From DASSKK01 sp035690495 (GTDB lineage: Bacteria; Actinomycetota; Actinomycetes; Propionibacteriales; Nocardioidaceae): a DNA stretch of 6,376 nucleotides. The stretch is taken from assembly GCA_035690495.1 (NCBI GenBank), contig DASSKK010000087.1:1-6376 (forward strand). The letters run 5' to 3'. Position 1 is the stretch's first letter. Every line of letters starts with the position of its first letter. This document shows positions 1 through 5,371 of this stretch, piece after piece. The notes beneath the pieces were generated by a model. That model saw only the letters and a list, made by a program, of their open reading frames with translations, searched no databases and was not told the origin of the DNA. The position numbers were made by a program, and so were the translations under genes.

Positions 1-117
1 ACCAAGATCCGCCTCATCACCCGGATCGCGTTCGGCTTCCGCTCACCCGAGGCCCTCATCGCCCTGGCCATGCTCAACCTCGGCGGCCACCGACCCGTAC
101 TCCCCGGCCGGTCATGA
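1..117 (+). CDS. ISL3-family transposase, C-terminal end (partial)
   Basis: Frame 1 is open from the window edge to a TGA at 115-117 and gives 38 residues that start TKIRLITRIAFGF and end LGGHRPVLPGRS. This matches my memory of the extreme C-terminus of actinobacterial ISL3-family DDE transposases, which end in a 'K(I/T)(R/K)L...GF...ALIALAML.LGGHRP.LPGR' block. The protein would cut and join the ends of its own IS. The catalytic residues and DNA-binding domain lie left of the window, so activity cannot be judged. The stop codon overlaps the start of the IS end repeat (115-140), the compact arrangement expected if this is the 3' end of the element. The family call rests on a short tail, but its context with an IS-like terminus supports it. 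Confidence 0.8.
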   Translation, partial: TKIRLITRIAFGFRSPEALIALAMLNLGGHRPVLPGRS

Positions 118-140
118 CCCACGGATCAGTCAGGAGAGCC
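115..140. repeat. ISL3 right terminal inverted repeat
   Basis: The segment TGACCCACGGATCAGTCAGG followed by AGAGCC lies at the transposase stop and is the presumed transposase-binding end of the IS. It is repeated in the same orientation, with few changes, at 361-385. The core GATCAGTCAGGAG-x-GCC (124-140) matches the second copy at 16 of 17 positions. The exact outer edge is inferred from the GGCTCT rule for this family. Confidence 0.6.
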
Positions 141-343
141 GGAAAATTGGTGCCCTCGGGAGAGTCAACCATGCGCCGGTTGGGCAAAGTGGCCGCTGGA
201 CCGCCAAGCGGGGCCGCGTAGCCTGACCCCCGGCGGACTTGGCCGCGGTGAATAACGCCTCTGTAGATCAGCAATCGGGTAGATGTCATGCCCGATCGCT
301 CCGGCGGAGCTCGGCCTCAGCCCGGGATTCGAGAGACACATCA

Positions 344-359
344 TTCCGGCATGCCGGAA
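344..359. repeat. Perfect 16-bp palindrome
   Basis: TTCCGGCATGCCGGAA reads the same on both strands with no spacer. It lies two bases before the second IS end copy and about 45 bases beyond the stop of the minus-strand gene. As RNA it could form at most a 6-bp stem with a CATG loop and has no following T-run, so it is a poor intrinsic terminator. A dimeric protein-binding site or IS-associated sequence is possible; no function is claimed. Confidence 0.55.
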
Positions 360-360
360 A

Positions 361-385
361 TGACCACAGATCAGTCAGGAGGGCC
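361..385. repeat. Second, diverged ISL3-type end (solo)
   Basis: TGACCACAGATCAGTCAGGA followed by GGGCC repeats the terminus at 115-140 in the same orientation. The match can be stretched to 108-141 against 354-386, with about 29 of 34 aligned columns identical, one gap and four substitutions. That stretch includes CCGG and ATGACC around a TGA stop. No transposase coding sequence precedes this copy. It is best read as the leftover end of a related element, or as a product of nested insertion followed by deletion. Confidence 0.55.
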
Positions 386-404
386 GTTTCTAGACGGGTC
401 GTGC

Positions 405-1343
405 TCACGGGGTGGATGGCAGCCGGAACCAGCCTGGACTGTGGAGAGGACAGCGGCCGCGCTGACGCGCTTCCGCGGCTGTGGCACCGCAGGTGAGGAA
501 TCGGGAGGCCCACCGGAGTCGGCGTCGGCCGGCGGTGAGGAGGAGCAGCCCGATGACGGCGACTTTTGGCCACTGGGGCCGTGGCCCGAAGCCGTCGGGG
601 CGGGGGTAGCCGCCGTCCGCGAGGCCGGCGGCGCGTTCGAAGTGGTTGCGGGACTGGGGGAAGAATGCGTCGTCTGCGACGTACAGCACTGGCATCGCCA
701 ACGGCCCTCCTGCCAGGGTGAGCATCGCCCACTGGGTGATGTGGCGTGACTCGTGGCGTGCCATCGCCTCCCACTTGGGCCCGCTGGTCGAGGTCGTGGT
801 GCCGGTCAAGACGACGCCTCCGACGGTAACCGCGGAGTGCGAGGCCGCCGAGGGCAGGAATGCCAACGTCATCGATCCGCCCTGGCAGAGCCCGCCGCCG
901 CGGTTGTCCACGTAGCGGCTGGCCAGGCCGGAGACCGGTGCGGTCAGGACCTGCCGGGTTCGGAGCCACAACGCCCCGAGTGAGTGGCCCGGGTTGCCGG
1001 TGGCGAGTCTGGGCAGCTCGGTGGCGCAGCGAGGTAGGCCGGGGGTGCTGTTGTGTTGGTTCACGGCCATCCCCGAACCCAGCAGGACCAGTCCCGCCAG
1101 CGCGAACGTGCCGGCAATTGCGAGGTCCCTTCGCCGTCGACAGCAGCGGCAAGCCAGCTCGGCACGTTGCCGTCCTCGTGCGAGGTACCAGATCCCCACC
1201 AGCAGCCCGAGCAGTCCGAAGGCCAGGACCGCGGCGAACACGCCGAGCAAGCGGACTGTGGTCCGAAGCCCTTGCGTGGTGTCGCCTCGCGCCTTGCGGG
1301 CTCGGGGGGCTCCGTGGCTCTGGCCCATTTCCACGGTCCGCAA
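405..1343 (-). CDS. Membrane-anchored putative zinc metallopeptidase (HExxH)
   Basis: The predicted protein has 312 residues. It has hydrophobic segments at about 31-54 and 73-95, separated by a strongly Arg/Cys-rich loop (56-72), and a third at about 259-270. A soluble region holds HESRH at 197-201, the HExxH zinc-binding and catalytic signature, followed by NHFERAAGLADGGY at 233-246, where Glu236 is a candidate third ligand. Together with the 'TVGGVVLTG' block (173-181) this resembles a poorly described actinobacterial zincin family whose members carry 'HE..H..QW' and 'N.FE..AGL.DGGY'; I give that from memory. The substrate is unknown. I chose the TTG start at 1343 because AAGGAG (1359-1354) lies 10 bases upstream; GTG at 1334 and ATG at 1328 are alternatives with poorer spacing. 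The last 30 residues look unconserved. The gene stands alone, diverging from the ATP-grasp gene. Confidence 0.65.
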   Translation of the reverse strand: MRTVEMGQSHGAPRARKARGDTTQGLRTTVRLLGVFAAVLAFGLLGLLVGIWYLARGRQRAELACRCCRRRRDLAIAGTFALAGLVLLGSGMAVNQHNSTPGLPRCATELPRLATGNPGHSLGALWLRTRQVLTAPVSGLASRYVDNRGGGLCQGGSMTLAFLPSAASHSAVTVGGVVLTGTTTSTSGPKWEAMARHESRHITQWAMLTLAGGPLAMPVLYVADDAFFPQSRNHFERAAGLADGGYPRPDGFGPRPQWPKVAVIGLLLLTAGRRRLRWASRFLTCGATAAEARQRGRCPLHSPGWFRLPSTP

Positions 1344-1534
1344 AGGGGGTGTGCTCCTTGTCCGTCAGCGGTGGTCGCGTGCTGGGGGACCAACACGTCG
1401 GAATCCGCTCCCCCGGTCTTGGGAATGACCCACGTACCCGCGTTATCAAAATGTAATCTCATCGAGACCAAAACATGACATTCGTCCCGGGCGGGTACGG
1501 CGGGAGCGGCAACCAACGGGAAGGACCATCGCTG
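1344..1534. promoter_or_regulatory. Divergent intergenic region with AT-rich patch
   Basis: This 191-bp gap separates two divergent genes and must hold their promoters if both are transcribed from here. The only AT-rich stretch in an otherwise GC-rich region is about 1441-1486 (TTATCAAAATGTAATCTC, then ACCAAAACATGACATT). On the plus strand a TTGGGA at 1419-1424 lies 18 bases before TTATCA (1443-1448), and TAATCT lies at 1454-1459. On the minus strand TTGGTC lies 17 bases before TGATAA. None is a strong match to a housekeeping promoter, so the exact promoter positions are not called. Confidence 0.3.
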
Positions 1535-2819
1535 ATGCCGAAAATTGCCGTGATCGGCTGTGACGAGGAGAACCTCCAGCTTCTGCGAGGCCTGCCAGAC
1601 CGGGAATACGACTTCCACGGGTTGCTCCCGGCTGAACGCATCATCGGCACGGAGAGCCTGGACATGCCCGCGCTGCTCGATGAGGCCAAGCGCCGGCTCG
1701 AGGACATCCCCGGTCGGTCACGTCGACGCGATCGTGGGCTACTGGGACTTCCCGGTCAGTTCGCTCGTGCCCATGCTGTGCCGGCGTCGGGGGTTGCCCT
1801 CGCCGCCGCTGGAGTCAGTGGTCAAGTGCGAGCACAAGTACTGGAGTCGGCTGGAGCAGCAGAAGGTGATCTCAGAGCACCCGGCATTCGGGGTCATCGA
1901 CCTCGACCAGCCCGACGAGCTGCCGGATGGGGTGGCCTTCCCGGTGTGGGTGAAGCCGGTGAAGTCAGCGTCGTCCGAGCTGGCCTTCCACGTCCAGAAC
2001 CAGGACGAGCTCGCCACGGCGATGGCCGAGATCCGCGCCGGCGCCGGCAAGATGGGCGAGCCGTTCGAGTTTGTCCTCGACCAGGTCGAGCTGCCCGACG
2101 AGATCGCCTCCGTCGGCGGAACGGCGGCGTTGGTCGAGGAGTCGGTCAGCGGGGCCCAGCTGACTGTCGAGGGCTACGCCCACGACGGTGAGGTGCGGGT
2201 GCACGGCATCATCGACTCGCTGACGTATCCGGACAGCCCGAGCTTCCGCAGCTACCACTACCCCTCGAGCCTCCCGCAGCCGGTGCAAGACCGGCTGGTC
2301 GACAACAGCACGCGGGTGATCAGGCAGATCGGGCTGAGTCCGTCCGCCTTCAACATCGAGTACTTCTGGGACGCAGAGACCGACCGGCTTGCACTGCTCG
2401 AGGTCAACCCCAGGCTCTCCCAGTCGCACGCGTGGCTGTTCGAGCAGGTCGACGGCGTGGCCAACCATCAGGTGATGGTGCGGCTGGCGCTGGGGCAGCC
2501 ACCAGGTCTGCCGCGCCGTGAGGGCGCGTACGGCGTCGCGGCGAAGTACTTCCTGCGCCGGTTCGACGACGGCGTGGTCACGACCGCGCCGCCCCCGGAG
2601 CTCCTGGAGCGTGTCGAGCGCGAGGTCGACGGTGTGCAGGTGCATCCGGTCGCCACCGAGGGCAGCAGGCTCTCCGCGCAGCGGCAGCAGGACAGCTACA
2701 GCTTCGAGGTCGCCCAGACCCACGTCGCTGCGGCGGATCGCGAGGAGCTCGAGGAGAAGTACCTCCGGTGCGTGCAGATGCTGGGCTACGAGATCGACGG
2801 CGACCCGCTGACGGGTTGA
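1535..2819 (+). pseudogene. ATP-grasp domain ligase, split by a one-base insertion
   Basis: Two frames together make one protein. From ATG 1535 the first reads MPKIAVIGCDEENLQLLRGL to about residue 59, then runs into nonsense ending at 2191. The second, one base out of phase, carries the rest to TGA at 2819. Dropping one C from the C4 run at 1708-1711 restores RLEDIPVGHVDAIVGYWDFP and a 427-residue protein. An N-terminal Rossmann-like pre-ATP-grasp part (1-90) is followed by the ATP-grasp fold. Candidate ATP and Mg ligands are Lys140 (FPVWVKP), EES at 201-203, Glu275 (FNIEYFWD), and Glu289, Asn291 and Arg293 in LLEVNPRLSQSH, a block seen in biotin-carboxylase-like ATP-grasp enzymes. Such enzymes activate a carboxylate as acyl phosphate to join it to an amine or similar; the substrate is unknown. 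GGGAAGGA at 1518-1525, 9 bases upstream, supports ATG 1535 over ATG 1475. Sequencing error or real mutation cannot be told apart here. Confidence 0.8.
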
Positions 2820-2848
2820 CCCGCAGGACAAGAGAGGATCGTACGACG

Positions 2849-4873
2849 ATGCTCACCGTCGCCTCCCTGCCGCACGACGTCCGCCAGGACGAGCATGTCT
2901 GGGTTACCACGCCCGACGGTGTCCGACTTGCTGCGCGGATCTGGCGGCCGGTGAGCTCCGACACCGAGCCGGTGCCGGCGATCCTCGAGCTCATCCCCTA
3001 CCGGCAGCGCGACCTCACCGCCCAGCGCGACTCGATCCACCATCCCTATATGGCGGGTCACGGCTACGCCTGTGTCCGTGTGGATCTGCGGGGGAGCGGC
3101 AACTCCGAGGGCGTGCTCACCGACGAGTACCTGCCCCAGGAGCTCGACGACGCCGAGGCGGTGTTGGCCTGGCTGGCCGACCAGCCGTGGTGCGACGGCA
3201 GCACCGGGATGATGGGCATCTCCTGGGGCGGGTTCAACGCCCTCCAGGTGGCCGCCAGGAGACCCCGCGGTCTGGGTGCGATCGTCACCGTGTGCTCGAC
3301 CGACGACCGCTACAGCGACGACGTGCACTACATGGGCGGCTGCCTGCTCAGCGACAACCTCTCGTGGGCGTCGACGATGTTCGCCTACAACTCCTGTCCG
3401 CCCGACCCCGCCGTGGTCGGCGAGCACTGGCGCGACATGTGGCTGGACCGACTGCGTGGAAGCGGGCTGTGGCTGGACACCTGGCTGCGCCACCAGCACC
3501 GCGACGCCTACTGGCAGCACGGCTCGATCTGCGAGGAATACGCGGACGTCCAATGCCCTGTGCTGGCCGTGAGCGGCTGGGCTGACGGCTACTCCAATGC
3601 GGTGTTCCGGATGCTCGAGCACCTGCAGGGGCCGCGGATGGGGCTGATCGGACCGTGGTCGCACAAGTACCCGCACCTCGGCCAGCCCGGCCCCGCGGTC
3701 GGCTTCCTGCAGGAGGTCGTGCGCTGGTGGGACCGCTGGCTCAAGGGCCGTGAGCCCGGCGTCCCCGAGGCGCCGCGTCTGCGGGCTTGGATGCAGGACA
3801 GCGTGCCGCCGCACACCTCCTACGAGGAGCGCCCCGGTCGGTGGGTGGGCGAGCCGAGCTGGCCCTCGCCGCACGTCCATCCGCAGCGCCGGCCACTGGG
3901 ACCGCACCGCATCGCCGGCGTCGACGAGGACGTCGCCGCGGAGGTGCTCTCCGTCGAGTCCCCGCTGTCGGTGGGTCAGTTCGCCGGCAAGTGGTGCTCC
4001 TACAACGCACCACCGGACCTGCCCTACGACCAGCGGGAGGAGGACGGCGGCTCCCTCGTCTTCGACAGCGACGAGCTCGCCGAGCCGCTGGAGATCCTCG
4101 GCTCCCCAGTGGTGGACCTCGAGCTGTGCTCGAGCCGCCCCGCCGCGATGGTCGCCGTACGCCTCTCGGACATCGCACCCGACGGCGCGGCCACCAGGGT
4201 CAGCTACGGGCTGCTCAACCTCACCCACCGTGACGGCCACGAGGCGCCGGAGCCGCTGGAGCCCGGCCGTCGCTACCACGTCCAGGTGGCGATGAACGGC
4301 GTCGCGCACGCCTTCGCGGCCGGTCACCGGGCCCGGCTCTCGGTCTCGACGTCCTACTGGCCGCTGGCTTGGCCGCCGCCCGAGCCGGTGCGCCTGCAGG
4401 TCGACACCGGCACGAGCGGGCTGACGTTGCCCGTGCGGCCGACGGGGGAGCGCGACGAGGTGAGCGTGCACTCCTTCGACGAGCCGGAGGGATCACCGCC
4501 GCTGGAGGTGACCCAGGTGCTCCCCGCCGAGCATGCCTGGCGGGTGTCGCGGGACCTGGTCGACTACTCCGGCCGACTCGAAGTCGTCAAGGACCTGGGC
4601 GTCGTCCGGTTCGAGGGCATCGACCTCGAGGTGACCCGACGGGCGTTCGAGACCTACAGATGGGTGGCCGACGACTTCGGGTCGGTCCGCGGAGTCACGA
4701 ACTGGACGATGGCGTTCCGCCGGGGCGACTGGGTGGTACGCACCGAGACCCGCACGACTCTGGAGTCCACGGCGACCGAGTTCGTGCTCAACGCGCAGCT
4801 GGATGCGTACGAGGGTGAGCACCGGGTGTGCTCACTGAGCTGGAATCGGACCATCCCGCGGGACATGGTGTAG
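2849..4873 (+). CDS. CocE/NonD-family (peptidase S15) serine hydrolase
   Basis: The predicted protein has 674 residues and is an alpha/beta hydrolase that cleaves ester or amide (Xaa-Pro-like) bonds. The S15 catalytic domain spans about residues 15-300. Ser125 is the nucleophile (GISWGG), Asp246 the acid (SGWADGYSN) and His272 the base (GPWSHKYPH); Tyr51 in IPYRQRD matches the oxyanion-hole Tyr of cocaine esterase. A beta-rich X-Pro dipeptidyl-peptidase C-terminal-type domain follows (about 310-545). An extra block of about 120 residues (about 553-674) ends in SLSWNRTIPRDMV; many CocE relatives stop at about 550-600. No signal peptide is seen, so it is likely cytoplasmic. The substrate is unknown. 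ATG 2849 is chosen because AGAGAGGA (2831-2838) lies 10 bases upstream; an in-frame start at 2768 would overlap the previous gene and has no such site. The 29-bp gap after the ATP-grasp gene suggests co-transcription. Confidence 0.88.
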   Translation: MLTVASLPHDVRQDEHVWVTTPDGVRLAARIWRPVSSDTEPVPAILELIPYRQRDLTAQRDSIHHPYMAGHGYACVRVDLRGSGNSEGVLTDEYLPQELDDAEAVLAWLADQPWCDGSTGMMGISWGGFNALQVAARRPRGLGAIVTVCSTDDRYSDDVHYMGGCLLSDNLSWASTMFAYNSCPPDPAVVGEHWRDMWLDRLRGSGLWLDTWLRHQHRDAYWQHGSICEEYADVQCPVLAVSGWADGYSNAVFRMLEHLQGPRMGLIGPWSHKYPHLGQPGPAVGFLQEVVRWWDRWLKGREPGVPEAPRLRAWMQDSVPPHTSYEERPGRWVGEPSWPSPHVHPQRRPLGPHRIAGVDEDVAAEVLSVESPLSVGQFAGKWCSYNAPPDLPYDQREEDGGSLVFDSDELAEPLEILGSPVVDLELCSSRPAAMVAVRLSDIAPDGAATRVSYGLLNLTHRDGHEAPEPLEPGRRYHVQVAMNGVAHAFAAGHRARLSVSTSYWPLAWPPPEPVRLQVDTGTSGLTLPVRPTGERDEVSVHSFDEPEGSPPLEVTQVLPAEHAWRVSRDLVDYSGRLEVVKDLGVVRFEGIDLEVTRRAFETYRWVADDFGSVRGVTNWTMAFRRGDWVVRTETRTTLESTATEFVLNAQLDAYEGEHRVCSLSWNRTIPRDMV

Positions 4874-4875
4874 CC

Positions 4876-4885
4876 GTCGATCGAC
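4876..4885. repeat. 10-bp palindrome after the hydrolase stop
   Basis: GTCGATCGAC is a perfect palindrome three bases from the hydrolase stop codon and 22 bases upstream of the candidate sigma-factor promoter. It could be an operator half-site pair, but such short palindromes occur by chance in GC-rich DNA. No terminator-like T-run follows. Confidence 0.25.
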
Positions 4886-4907
4886 CCGTCCAGATGATGT
4901 GGCAGGT

Positions 4908-4933
4908 TGTCGTATTGGCGGATGCTGTTCGTG
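4908..4933 (+). promoter_or_regulatory. Candidate ECF42-type promoter upstream of the YCII gene
   Basis: TGTCGT at 4908-4913 and CGTG at 4930-4933 are 16 bases apart. From memory, the ECF42 group in Streptomyces was linked to a -35 element TGTCGA and a -10 element of CGA/TC type, so this is a near match: five of six at -35, and CGT shared at -10. It would place transcription start near 4940 and a leader of about 45 bases before the ATG at 4985. It lies where an autoregulated promoter for the YCII-sigma pair should be, between the hydrolase stop and the YCII gene. A weak GGCGG/CCGCC stem (4946-4964) sits in the leader just before the ribosome-binding site. Confidence 0.4.
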
Positions 4934-4984
4934 GTGGTGTTGGAAGGCGGTCATCAGGGCCGCCCGGAACTGAGGAGCACTACG

Positions 4985-5347
4985 ATGACGCACTACCTGC
5001 TGGCCGTGCACGGCCCCGTCGAGATGGACGAGTTCGGCAACTACGGCTCCGAGAAGGAGATGGAGGAGGCGTTCGCCGCGACCGGCGCCTTCAACGACAA
5101 GCTGCACGCCGAGGGCTACTGGGTCTTCGCCGGTGGGCTTCAGCCGGCGTCCTCGGCGACCGTAGTCGATGGCCAGGGTCAGACGCCGGTGGTGACCGAC
5201 GGCCCCTACCTCGAGACCAAGGAGGTCATCGGGGGTTTCTGGGTCATCGACGCACCCGACCTCGACGTAGCGCTCGAGCTCGCCGCCGAGGGATCCAAGG
5301 CGTGCAGGGGCAAGGTCGAGGTCCGCCCGTTCGAGGGCCTCGCCTGA
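4985..5347 (+). CDS. YCII/DGPF-domain protein
   Basis: The predicted protein has 120 residues, close to the usual length of single-domain YCII-related (DGPF) proteins. It starts MTHYLLAVHG, with the beta-strand and His9 expected at the N-terminus. It carries the family signature as DGPY at 72-75 (VTDGPYLETKEVIGGFWVIDA) followed by the helix DLDVALELAAEGS. Phe is replaced by Tyr at the last signature position, a mild change. YCII proteins are small cytoplasmic dimers with a ferredoxin-like fold; most have no proven reaction. ATG 4985 follows GAGGAG (4972-4977) by 7 bases, an excellent site. A sigma-factor gene follows after 24 bases, the standard neighbour of this family in Actinomycetia, so the protein is probably part of that sigma factor's regulon. 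How it acts there is not established. Confidence 0.9.
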   Translation: MTHYLLAVHGPVEMDEFGNYGSEKEMEEAFAATGAFNDKLHAEGYWVFAGGLQPASSATVVDGQGQTPVVTDGPYLETKEVIGGFWVIDAPDLDVALELAAEGSKACRGKVEVRPFEGLA

Positions 5348-5371
5348 GCCCGCCCGACCTACAGCTGATCG

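Larger units (their letters stand above)
1..140 (+). mobile_element. Right end of an ISL3-family insertion sequence (partial)
   Basis: This segment comprises the transposase tail and the terminal repeat. Read on the minus strand from 140 inward, the terminus begins GGCTCTCCTGACTGATCCGT, and a GGCTCT-type start is usual for ISL3-family inverted repeats. The outer boundary is placed after the C at 140, so the 8 bases GGAAAATT (141-148) are the predicted target-site duplication, since ISL3 elements usually duplicate 8 bp. The left end is outside the window, so neither the matching inverted repeat nor the duplication can be confirmed here. Confidence 0.65.
141..404. other. Non-coding stretch with IS debris
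   Basis: No reading frame here has a plausible start, ribosome-binding site and recognisable product. The frame leading into the second IS end carries stops (TAA, TAG), and its last open piece is only about 26 codons with no transposase-like residues. Visible structure is limited to a weak stem CAACC/GGTTG at 166-182, the 16-bp palindrome at 344-359 and the second IS end at 361-385. It also forms the 3' flank of the minus-strand metallopeptidase gene. No clear factor-independent terminator with a U-tract is seen for that gene. Confidence 0.5.

Noticed and set aside
166..182. CAACC/GGTTG stem as a terminator
   Set aside because: Only 5 bp with a 7-base loop and no T-run on either strand.
1384..1414. 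GGGGGA/TCCCCC inverted repeat as a terminator or attenuator
   Set aside because: The 6-bp stem has a 19-base loop and no T-run; it is likely chance in a GC-rich gap.
286..1449. A 387-codon minus-strand frame overlapping the metallopeptidase gene
   Set aside because: Its translation is Arg/Pro-rich low-complexity sequence with no motif, as expected from a shifted frame in GC-rich DNA. The overlapping frame has membrane segments, HExxH and a good ribosome-binding site.
860..1456. Several long plus-strand frames opposite the metallopeptidase gene (between 288 and 1478)
   Set aside because: All are Arg/Ser/Pro-rich with no recognisable domain and arise from antisense reading of a GC-rich gene.
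1475..1534. Upstream ATG at 1475 as the ATP-grasp start
   Set aside because: It would add a Gly-rich 20-residue tail before the Rossmann-like strand MPKIAVIG and lacks a good ribosome-binding site, whereas GGGAAGGA sits 9 bases before ATG 1535.
2768..2848. In-frame upstream start for the hydrolase at 2768
   Set aside because: It would overlap the ATP-grasp gene and add an Arg-rich tail without family similarity; ATG 2849 has its own ribosome-binding site.
2786..4471. A 561-codon minus-strand frame opposite the hydrolase gene
   Set aside because: Composition is Val/His/Arg/Gly-rich without motifs; the plus strand encodes a full catalytic triad and family domains over the same bases.
4894..4984. 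Short ORF starting at the ATG pair at 4894/4897 in the gap before the YCII gene
   Set aside because: It runs out of frame through the YCII gene into Arg/Gly-rich sequence and has no ribosome-binding site of its own.
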